Assembly (NCBI GenBank): GCA_003833135.1
Contig: QZLH01000061.1
Coordinates: forward strand, 162,575-193,461
Length of the DNA stretch: 30,887 nt
Direction of reading: 5' to 3'
Source: Oehlia diaphana
Lineage: Eukaryota > Glomeromycota > Glomeromycetes > Glomerales > Glomeraceae
The notes under the pieces were generated by a model, which saw only the letters and a program-made list of their open reading frames with translations, made no database searches and was not told where the DNA came from. Below are positions 22,332 to 30,887 of the stretch, one piece after another. Position numbers and translations under genes: made by a program. The number at the start of each line of letters is the position of its first letter. The first letter of the stretch is position 1.

Positions 22332-22712
22332 TTAAGCTGTCATTCCAGATTTATTTAATAAATTTCCACTAGCCATCTCATTAGATGAAGACGTTAAAGA
22401 ATGAATCGTTCTTGGTTCAAGAAAATGTCCATGATTCGTGTCCAGCCAACAACGTCCTTGACCCCAATAACATGTACTAGAAAATAATGCGAGAAGTAAT
22501 ATTGTACAATACACGCTTTTTGAATCATTTTTAAAATTTTAGGTTAATTTAATGTTAGGTAGTAATAATTAAATTTAAAATAAAAAAAATTTAATTCCTT
22601 ACCATGGTCTCTGATGTAGGAAATATGATACTAGGAAGATCAGAACAAAAAATGGTGGAGCATTAGGAAATGGAAGTAATAATAAAGGAATAAACCAACG
22701 CATGCAATACAT
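22332..22712 (-). CDS. small single-pass membrane protein with a Cys-rich motif, unrecognised
   Basis: Exon 1 22712-22603 and exon 2 22476-22332 join across a 126-bp phase-2 intron (CCATG|GTAAGG...CTAG|TACATG) to give 84 residues. I do not recognise the family. Residues about 6-32 are strongly hydrophobic (WFIPLLLLPFPNAPPFFVLI) and would act as a signal anchor or transmembrane helix, with a proline-rich middle. Next comes a compact motif, RPCTCYWGQGRCWLD, with three Cys and three aromatic residues, then a hydrophilic tail. Splice sites are good and phases match, and composition differs from intergenic DNA, which supports a real gene. It is convergent with the kinase gene and divergent from the Rrm4-like gene. 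The cellular role is unknown. Confidence 0.65.
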
Positions 22713-24012
22713 TGTTTAATGAAAAAACTTTTCAAGATCTCTTTTCTCGGTAAAGTTGGTAAGAATATTTGTTTAATTGAAAATATTATTATCCACTAAT
22801 AAAAGGTGAATATAATATTTCCTGATCAATTATTTTGGACTTTACCCTAAACTTTAAAGGATTTTCATCTACTCTACTTTTAAACGAGAGACTTTTTAAT
22901 TTTAAAAAAGTAAAGTGGCTTACTGTACGACAAATACGTACAGTAGCCAAAATTATGCTGAGTCATCTGGCCAGAGTTATAAGTTATACAATTAAGATTA
23001 TAAGATATACATCCGATCATGTGATTAATAGATCTCAATCACGTGCTTTCGTGCTTTTGTCTAATCCATTAAACTTAAGTAAGGTTTATTGAAATATATT
23101 AGTGATTAACAAAGTAAAAATATTACTTTTTGGTAAGATTCGCCTAATTATTGGCTGATTTAAGCTTCAAATTGGCATTTTCAATACGTGCAAATCAGGC
23201 ATGAGTGTAACGATCGGTATCGATTATGCAAAAGGTCTGCTTTAAATTCACTTTTATACTTCATTTGTGTAACGCGCATTTTAGGAACAAAGAAATTCTT
23301 TCAATCTAGATCTCAAATCATACATTGAGTTTTTTCGATTGTTTCATTGATAATTAATATTTTTTTTAACAATTGTTCCGATTTTTTTTCCAACAAAATG
23401 TTTTTGAAATCTTTAGATTTTCTTAGAAATTTTTTACCGAATATCAGCTTAGCATTGTGTCATGTGATAGGTACAATTAAATCATTAGATCGGACTAAAT
23501 AATGAACCAAATTCCGATTTCACGGACTTCAGTTTAGGCCGGCCTGTATTATTACTCGGATTTTCAAATTTCTGAAAAACAAAATTTTGTAATGATGTAC
23601 ATGTTGAAAAGTGTATTGAATATTTCTTTTTTTAATTTTTTAATTTTTAATTTTTACACGTTAAATAGTCTAATCGAAAATTTTTCCGATAAAAATTTAT
23701 AAACGAAATTCACGCACTTGAAAGCAGAGAGTATCGTTTTTTTTTTTATTAATTAGGTCAATTTGTCACATCAATACACTATATAAATAGTATTTTAAGG
23801 ATGTGATATTAGATTGGGATATGCAGTGATATTTAAAAGTTTTTTATAGTATAAATATTATAAATATCCGCACAAATATCCTTTTCCGTTCTTTAAACCC
23901 GTTAGAGAGGTTGACATAATATGCTAAAAACCTAAAAGAAAAAAAAGAAACATACGGACTTCAGAAACTTTATGATTTAGTATAGATACAAAAAAAGAAT
24001 AAATAGTTGGGA
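22713..24012. other. 1.3-kb divergent intergenic region
   Basis: Between the starts of the small membrane protein (-) and Rrm4-like (+) genes. It holds an inverted repeat at 22917-22948, an AGGCCGGCCT palindrome at 23536-23545, and two copies of ACGGACTTCAG (23522-23532 and 23954-23964), the second about 50 bp before the Rrm4-like ATG. A frame near 22835-23092 has no ATG-start support and no recognisable motif. No RNA gene was seen. Confidence 0.5.
22917..22948. repeat. inverted repeat, TACTGTACG arms
   Basis: TACTGTACG (22921-22929) and CGTACAGTA (22937-22945) are perfect reverse complements around seven bases. GGC before the left arm and GCC after the right arm extend the stem past one bulged T. 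Confidence 0.65.
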
Positions 24013-26616
24013 ATGGAAAATAATACATCTATCGCTAATTACAACAATAAGAAATCTAAGATGCAAAACCAAACAGACTCGCTTTTCTCGCTTTTAAGTG
24101 AACCACAATTATATGTTACCGACCTTCACTACAATAACGAGGATGAACTAAGAAATATTCTTAAAGAAGTTGATAATAATATAAAGTTTGTAGTGACGAC
24201 TTTTTTTAAAATTATTGTAAACACTTTAAAATATTGATTGTGAATAATAATAATAACATTATTGTTTAAATAGCGTCGAGTTCCGTCATAACGCGAATAC
24301 TGCTGTTCTTCGTTTTTCCTCTATCGAAAATGGTAAATTTAATACGTATAATTATAAATTAATTATGTATTAAAGTCACTGTTAAAAATTGTAAATTAAT
24401 CGTAAATTATCAACGATTCGTCTTTTCTCGCGTTATTTTCACAGCTGAAAAGGCATTCGCTATCTACAACAACATCAAAATGGAAACTAAATATTTAAGA
24501 TTGCTTATTAATGATCCAAGTAAAACTATAGGAAATGAGCCTTCGGCTGCTGCGTACATTTTACAAGTTAAGTCATTGCCTCAAAGCACAACCAACATCG
24601 CATTATATCAACACTTTAGGACATTTGGTCCTTTATTTTCGTGCAGAATTCAGATTCAACAAGACAACAAGTTTAGAGGATCTGCATTAGTTCAATATTT
24701 CAGACAAGAGGATGCCGAAAATGCCATGAAAAATATGGTAAATACTTTGTAAATTTTTTATTATTTTTATTATAGCCAATCAAAGTAAAAATCCAATCAA
24801 TTTGGAAAGAAATAAATAAATAAATAAATAAAGTAAAACTAACACTTTAAATATCCGATAGCACTGCTTCGTTTTCGAGGGCAAGAATATGTAAGTATAA
24901 TAAAATCTATACTTCTATTTCAAGGGAAGACCACTTCTGATACACTTATTTAATCACATTTTATACTTTGGGTAGCACTGTTTCACAATACCAACCCAAG
25001 AATCCTAAGATTCGTACAAATAATATTTCTGGAAATCACAACGGTTTTAACCTCCCAACCGCTGTAAGGATCAATTTCGAATATTTTTATTCAAATTCAA
25101 TATTATCTAAACATTATTACATGATAATATTTCTTAGGCGCATACATTTTCACCTCAAGGAAGCAACAACAATAATCACAATAATAACAATAACCAAATT
25201 CCAATGTCTCCCGGTCCCGAAGGCCCAATCGTGGATCCATGCAATTTATTTATTAAAAATCTTGATGCCAATATTTCTAGTAGCGATCTTTTCAACCATT
25301 TTAGACGATATGGTCGTATCATTAGTGCTCGTGTTATGAGAGATCAGGAAACTGGAAACTCAAAAGGCTTTGGTTTTGTTAGTTATACATCTGCTGAAGA
25401 AGCAGATAAAGCGAAGAACTCTATGCATGGAAAAACTCTTGGAACTAAACAAATTGTTGTTAGACTTCATGAACCGAAGAAATTACGTGAAGCTAAATTG
25501 GCCAATCATTTCAATGGAAACCCTGCCTCTCCGTCTGAAAGCCGTGCTCCTTCTAGACGTAATTCTGATTTTTACAATATTAATACCGTTAATGAATTCG
25601 GTCAAGAAGATCTTAGTGGTTTAGCTCCAAAGGCTCGCAAAGAGGTTCTAATGTCTGAATTGCAAAAAAGATTTAAATATATACCTACTATTCCTCCCGA
25701 TGAAGTTAATCCGATTATTGAACAGTTGCTAACTTCAAAAGTTCCAGAAGTTCTTCAAATGCTTAAAGACGCTTCGTTATTGCAACAAAAGGTAGCAATT
25801 TTTTCAAATTTAATGTGTATATATTTAATAGGATTTTTTTTAAAAAAATTTATAATTGTTTATTTATTTAGATCACTGAAGCCAGAAATATCATAAAACG
25901 CCGTGGTAATGAGGAGGCAAATACTCCAGCAACTACAATTGTTAACAATAACAGCAATAATAACTATCAACAAGTTTCACAAAGAGAAAGATTCCTTAAA
26001 GCAATCAACAAAATTTGCCCTCGTAATTCTGCGGAAATTCTCGAACTTCTCTTGACTCTAAGTCCCAAAGAAAGATCTGTGTGTCTTTTTAATGAACAGC
26101 ACCTTAATAAAAGAATTATGGAAGCCAATGAAGCGTTAGAAGCTGCTAACAATGATGTTGAAACTCCTAGTCTTAAGCCTTTGATTTCCACTCCAGCTTC
26201 TAACCCCCCATCAATAGAACCATTTGTTTCCTCTCATTCGAAATCGAGCTATTCCACAGATGTTCCTACTGTTGTTAGTAATGGAATTCAAACTCCTGAA
26301 TATAAAGAAATTGAAGAATTCATGGAAACGCTTAAACATAAACCAATTCATGAGCAAAAACAAAAACTTGGTGATAGATTATTTCCCAAAGTCAAGGTAC
26401 TTATTTTCATTTTCAACATACAATTCTAATGAAACCTAAAATTCTAATTTTGTTTTATTTTAACAGAGCCTTGGTCTTAAGAGTGCTATTGCCAGCAAGG
26501 TCACCATTAATCTTTTAGATACCGATGATTTACGCGAATTGGCTCATTCAATGAATGACACAGAAAAATTTAGACAAAAAGTCGCGGCCGCTGCTGAGAA
26601 AGTAGTTCCCAAGTAA
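24013..26616 (+). CDS. rrm4: Rrm4-like RNA-binding protein, three RRMs and three MLLE-type modules
   Basis: Eight exons, 24013-24185, 24274-24332, 24445-24737, 24862-24890, 24976-25063, 25138-25791, 25872-26396 and 26467-26616, give 656 residues. An in-frame TAG at 24004-24006 fixes the start. RRM1 (about 31-105) and RRM2 (about 112-193) are divergent. RRM3 (about 250-327) is canonical, with LFIKNL and KGFGFVSY, followed by VRLHEPKKLREAKL. After a linker come three helical MLLE-type modules: KARKEVLMSELQKRF (about 365-440), RFLKAINKICPRN with LSPKERSVCLF (about 469-520), and LGDRLFPKV to AAAEKVV at the C-terminus (about 580-656). MLLE modules bind PAM2-type peptides. In Ustilago Rrm4, three RRMs plus three MLLEs couple mRNA to moving endosomes. 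That role here is inferred. A PABP- or Pes4-type protein is the alternative, but three MLLEs argue against it. Confidence 0.82.
24810..24833 (+). repeat. AAAT tetranucleotide microsatellite
   Basis: About six AAAT units lie in the 124-bp intron between exons 3 and 4 of the Rrm4-like gene. Confidence 0.8.
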
Positions 26617-27015
26617 ATTTAAGTTCGATCTTTTTATTATGGTAAGATCTTATACACTTTAATATGTTATATTTTCTTTAAGGAATATATGTTTTTTGAT
26701 TTAAGTTTCATTCACTTTAATACTTTAATAGAGAGGACTTTGGCTTACCTTGAGTTGTACTTTGCGGACTCATGAATGATCCATGACTCATTTCTAGACT
26801 TTATGAATAATAATATGTTCCTTCCCAACTTTTTAAAATATGTTTTGTCTTTATAATATGTAGTTTTAGTGAATTACGTTTTTAAATTTTTATATTTTGT
26901 CGATTTTTAAATCGACCTTTTGTTACAATTTTTTTTTAGATATTCCACTTTCCACTCTTTCAGAAATTATAACATAACTTAAATTCTCGTGTCTTAAAAC
27001 TTTTAAATTTATTAT

Positions 27016-27060
<45 letters not shown>

Positions 27061-27127
27061 ATTTTTTTTTTTTTTTTTTTATATATATATAAAAAAAAAA
27101 ACAAAAAACTTTTTTTATTAATTTGAA
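26617..27127. other. intergenic region with long poly-T block
   Basis: 511 bp between the Rrm4-like stop and the HMG-box start, both on the + strand. It is AT-rich 3' UTR followed by poly-T runs at 27018-27054 and 27062-27080 just upstream of the HMG ATG. No gene was seen. Confidence 0.55.
27018..27080 (+). repeat. poly-T tracts upstream of the HMG gene
   Basis: A 37-base T run and a second run of about 19 T, separated by AATATAA, end about 48 bp before the HMG start codon. The length may vary or be misassembled. Confidence 0.85.
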
Positions 27128-27997
27128 ATGAATACTATGTTCAAGATGTCTTATTATTGTTTTGAGACAACAAAAAATCATCGGCTCGTGAATCCTTACA
27201 CCCAATATGGTCAACCTCCATTTCCTTCATCAAAAAACGAAATAGTCGAACAAATCATTTCTGAGACGATCGATGAGGCAACACAAATTAAAATAAAGAA
27301 ACATACAACTTTACCTTTACCAGAATTAATCACACCAAGTGTTAATGTAAGGACTGTTAAAAATCCTCGACCGCAAAATTCTTTTGTAATTTACAGAAGA
27401 AATGTACAGGCTGAAATTGCAAAAGAGAAAGGTACAACTGCAGCTGGTAGATTGGATTATGTCTCAAAATTTGCTGCAAAAAAATGGAAACAAGAAACTC
27501 AAGAAGTTAAAGAATTATATGGTTTTTTAGCAGCTTGTGCTAAAAAAGTTCATGATTATATGTATCCAGGTTATGTTTATCAACCAAAGAGACAAGCCAC
27601 TACAAATGAACCCATGATAATGGTACATGAACCTGGTATTGGTGGTTATAAACTACGACCTTCCCCTATGTCAACAATGTCAACATTACAGACTACAATT
27701 CCAACAATGCCAACTCCACCACAAACTCCTTTATCATCTCCTTCTGCAAGGAGAGCCACAAAATATGATTCAAATACAAATTCAAACAATACTATGATGG
27801 CTTCACCTCCTCATTTTCATACTCAATTACCTCCATTATTTCAACATACCCAACAACTACCATCATTGACGTATGATCCTCATATGTCGAGAAGAATTTT
27901 ACCTCCACCAACTCTTGATATAAGTGATAATGCTATATCAACCAATTCCATGACAACTTATGACAGGAGTTTGTGTAAGGAATTCAACCGATTGTAG
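27128..27997 (+). CDS. MATA-HMG-like HMG-box transcription factor
   Basis: A single-exon frame of 289 residues. An in-frame TAA at 27119-27121 fixes the first ATG. Residues about 78-148 are an HMG box of the fungal mating-type (MATA/Ste11-like) kind: KNPRPQNSFVIYRRNVQAEI, then FAAKKWKQETQEVKELYGFLA and an HDYMYPGYVYQPKR exit helix. The conserved Pro, Asn, Phe, Tyr and Arg of helix 1 and the Trp of helix 2 are present. The C-terminal half is Ser/Thr/Pro-rich and probably disordered. HMG boxes bend DNA by minor-groove binding. Arbuscular mycorrhizal fungi carry an expanded MATA-HMG family whose role in mating is unproven. No partner gene lies beside it here. Confidence 0.88.
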   Translation: MNTMFKMSYYCFETTKNHRLVNPYTQYGQPPFPSSKNEIVEQIISETIDEATQIKIKKHTTLPLPELITPSVNVRTVKNPRPQNSFVIYRRNVQAEIAKEKGTTAAGRLDYVSKFAAKKWKQETQEVKELYGFLAACAKKVHDYMYPGYVYQPKRQATTNEPMIMVHEPGIGGYKLRPSPMSTMSTLQTTIPTMPTPPQTPLSSPSARRATKYDSNTNSNNTMMASPPHFHTQLPPLFQHTQQLPSLTYDPHMSRRILPPPTLDISDNAISTNSMTTYDRSLCKEFNRL

Positions 27998-28745
27998 AGG
28001 AAAAAAGAAAAAAAAAAATAATTTTTCACGTTTCAAAATAACAACAAAAATTCCGTTAAAGGTTCGATCTTTTTTATATATATAAAAATGGGAGTGGGAT
28101 GAAAAATAATAGATCAGGAAAAAAAACTTTTTTATTTTTCCTCTTTTTTTTTTTTTTTAACCATGATTTAAATTAACATTTTCTCTATTCGCGTTTTTAC
28201 ATAACGATAAGATTTATATATATTTTTTTTCTTTTTCGCGAGATTGAGAAAATTTACCATGGTTCTTTTATATCTTTTTTTCTTTTTTTTCTTTTGCATT
28301 TACTTTTTTTTTTTTTACAAAGAACTCTTTTAAATGGATTTACGAAATGTGAAATATATTTTTTTTTTTTTTTTTCTTATGGGTGATGCGAAAGTTCGTT
28401 GTGGATCGAAAATTAATTTGTGAAGGCGAAACATTTCAATCATCATTTTTACACATTTCATCATCCCATAAAGATAATAACTAATTATAATATTTTTTAG
28501 TATATTTACTTTTTTTTTCGATTTAATTTCTTGTCTTTTATTTTCTTTTGCATGATTTCTCATATTCTTTTTTTTTTTTCTCTATACACAAAAAAAAAAT
28601 CCAAGTTTTTTTTTAAATCTCCCGATTTTTGTAATTAACTCCTCCTTCTTTTTACATATGTTTTTTTTCTTTAAGAAAGTTTAAAAAAATTCAATCAATT
28701 CATAAAAGTTATATATATATATAAGAAAAAAAAATCAAGCATATA

Positions 28746-28748
<3 letters not shown>

Positions 28749-28782
<34 letters not shown>
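28749..28782 (+). repeat. poly-A tract
   Basis: A continuous run of about 34 A. Confidence 0.85.
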
Positions 28783-28785
<3 letters not shown>

Positions 28786-29379
28786 TAAATATAATCTTTT
28801 TTCATTGCATAACCAACGCAAAGAGGCATTCTCTCTCTTTTTTTTTAGTATAAATTTTTTTTGCAAAAAAAGATCGTCCAATGAAGTTTTTACGAAACGT
28901 TATTATTATTATATATCCAACGATATTTAACGAATATTTACCGAAGTACTTTTTTAACGATATTAACGATATTAGCGATAATTTAACAGAGTGATCCAAC
29001 ACTTTTTTTTTTTTAATTATTATTATTATTAATTTTAATTCGTAAAAATGAGCGAACGATAAATAATGCGGATTATTATCATTTAGACTTGAATTTTCTT
29101 TTGATAACGCTTAAAAAAAAAAATCCTAACACCTCTCTCTAACATCATGCTAAATATAGAAGTATTAACAGCTTACGTTTTTTTTTTCCTTTTTCTCTTC
29201 CTTAACTATATTTTAAATATGCAAAATATGTATAAAATCATACTTTTTTTTATATATATATATATAATAATAAAAAAAAAATATATATGTTTTTAAGAAA
29301 TAATTTTATTTTAAAAGAATTTCGTTTAATACGAATCTCGCTTAAATCGTTTAAGTCGTTTAAGTAAAAAAGTAAAAAA

Positions 29380-29455
29380 GTAAAATAATATAATAATAAT
29401 AATTATAATAATAATAATATAATAATATAATAATAATAATTATTATAATTATAAT
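29380..29455 (+). repeat. AAT/TAATA low-complexity repeat
   Basis: Interrupted tandem AAT and AATA units, preceded by short AGTAAAA units and by TTTAAGTCG-like units near 29340. Confidence 0.7.
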
Positions 29456-30819
29456 ATCAATAATCCTAAAAAAAAAAAAAAAATTCCTAATAATTTTCTC
29501 CTAAATAACTACTATTTCTGTCATCCCGTTCTTCTCCTTATCCGATATTCCGTTATTCTCTTACTTATTACCCAATTCCTTTAAGAATCATCTAAATCAT
29601 CTGAATCATCTAAATTATCAGATCTTAATTTAAATTAGATTTTTTTTTAAAAAATTTTAATGAATTGTATGAAAATTTTATTTTACACGTGTAAATTCAA
29701 TGGATACGCGCTTTTTTTTTTTAAGATTGACATTTTTCCATAATTAAAATTGTTGTTCATCTTTAACTGGTAAATCTATCTGATATTTGTAAATCTCATT
29801 CCTAACTTAAATAATTTGTATTTCCAAAAAAAAAAAAAAAAAAAATTTAAAAATAACAAACGCGTTACCATAACAAAAAAAAATATTTATTATATAACCG
29901 TTATCAATCTTTTGAAATTAACAATGCTAATTTAGTAATTATATACCTAAATATATATGTATATAAATAATATATATGTACTGTATATATAAATAATAAA
30001 TAATAAATATATCATTATAATAATTCCGATAAATTTAAAATTTTTCACCGAATTATACCGAAAAAAAAAATTAAATTAGTAATTTCTTTTTTGTTATTAT
30101 ACCGAAAAATAAAAAAAAAATGCCGAAAAAAAAAAATTAAAATAACCAATTTGAAATTTTTTCTACTTTAAACATTATAATAATAAAAACTTAAACCTAT
30201 TAAACTACATAATAATTAAGGTTTAATTAACCCGATTATAACAAAAAAATACTCCGATAAACCTTTTAATAAAATATAAAAATTCATATAAAAAAAAAAA
30301 AAAAACCTTTTTTTAAAAAAAAACTTTTTAAAAAAATGAAAGATACTTTCTTTACTTCTTATTATTAATTGGTTATAGATTAACCATCTTTTTTTTTAAA
30401 AAAAAAAATCAACAAAAAGATAATCATATTATTTACTTCATTGAATTTCTTTTTTAATTCGAAATCCGTTTTAAAATGAAAAAAGAAAATTTAAAAGAAT
30501 TAAATTGATTGACAAAATAGTAATTCTTAAAATTATTATAGTTAGATTAAATTTTTGGAAAAAAAAAAAAAAGTAAAATAAAAAAAAAAACTTTAAAATA
30601 ATAAAAAAAAAAGATTCGGAACATTATTTTTTAACTTTAGTAGGTAATAATTGTTTGGATTGTTCTAAAATATGTAGGTTCGGAACTTTTGAAACATGTA
30701 TTGAATAAGAATTTACTTGATAAGGTAATTTATAATCCGATTACCGTTATTTGTTCATGCAATACATACGTAAGATACGCAAGATATCAAATAATAATTA
30801 AGAAGTTTTATAAAGAAGG

Positions 30820-30887
<68 letters not shown>
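30820..30887 (+). repeat. terminal poly-A tract of at least 68 bases
   Basis: The window ends inside an uninterrupted A run. It may be a natural homopolymer in this poly-A-rich genome or a place where assembly stopped. Confidence 0.85.

Larger units (their letters stand above)
27998..30887. other. 2.9-kb low-complexity gene-free tail
   Basis: After the HMG stop the sequence is 3' UTR-like and then extremely AT-rich: poly-T near 28146-28380, poly-A 28749-28782, AAT-type repeats about 29380-29455, short ATCTAAATC/ATCTGAATC-like units near 29586-29620, and many poly-A runs. Reading frames here are short and motif-free. No tRNA or other RNA gene was seen. Confidence 0.55.

Noticed and set aside
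22835..23092. 85-residue frame on the + strand
   Set aside because: It begins at a non-ATG codon, spans an inverted repeat and has no recognisable domain.
24968..25339. 123-residue + strand frame in the Rrm4-like gene
   Set aside because: It reads through the donor at 25063 and then out of frame through the next exon. The RRM3 frame is the real one.
28330..29002. Reading frames of 66-77 residues in the right-hand tail
   Set aside because: Lys/Ile/Phe-rich shadows of poly-A/T DNA without motifs or plausible splice partners.
1..30887. Search for CRISPR arrays, operons, integrases or transposase genes
   Set aside because: Nothing of the kind was seen. Gene structure is eukaryotic throughout and the repeats are microsatellites or short inverted repeats.

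Overview
The window looks like nuclear DNA of an early-diverging fungus, most likely an arbuscular mycorrhizal fungus (Rhizophagus-like Glomeromycotina). The DNA is very AT-rich with long poly-A/T tracts. Genes are broken by many short GT-AG introns, mostly about 55-90 bp. The protein set is eukaryotic and fungal: a MATA-HMG-like HMG-box protein, a Rrm4-like RNA-binding protein and a Hos4-like ankyrin protein. I rebuilt eleven protein genes by hand from splice sites. In every model the summed exon length is a multiple of three and ends on one stop codon. Family names are recognised from motifs, not from database searches.

Layout, left to right: (1) 437-3252 (-) Hos4-like ankyrin/AT-hook chromatin protein. 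(2) 3253-4666 gene-free, with a hairpin-rich stretch that may be a non-coding RNA. (3) 4667-6980 (-) TPR-like plus METTL21-like methyltransferase. (4) 7887-8393 (-) dynein light chain LC8. (5) 8642-12682 (-) mitochondrial initiation factor 2, 15 coding exons. (6) 13047-14905 (+) kelch-repeat protein, sharing a 364-bp divergent promoter with the IF2 gene. (7) 15433-16552 (-) INCENP-like chromosomal passenger protein. (8) 16953-18886 (+) FUS/EWS/TAF15-like RNA-binding protein, divergent from INCENP across 400 bp that hold two ACGCGT boxes and a 15-bp inverted repeat. (9) 19836-21821 (+) mitochondrial PDK/BCKDK-type kinase. (10) 22332-22712 (-) small cysteine-containing membrane protein, unrecognised. 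(11) 24013-26616 (+) Rrm4-like protein with three RRMs and three MLLE-type modules. (12) 27128-27997 (+) MATA-HMG-like HMG-box protein. (13) 27998-30887 gene-free low-complexity DNA ending in 68 A.

The genes do not form one pathway. Loose themes are mitochondria (IF2, PDK), microtubules and chromosome movement (LC8, INCENP, possibly the kelch protein, and Rrm4 if it acts as in Ustilago), and RNA or chromatin regulation (FET-like, Rrm4-like, HMG, Hos4-like).

The most unusual observation is in the kinase gene. The reading frame and the conserved Ala-Gln-Gly residues are kept only if the transcript includes a one-nucleotide exon (G at 20733) lying between two normal-sized introns.
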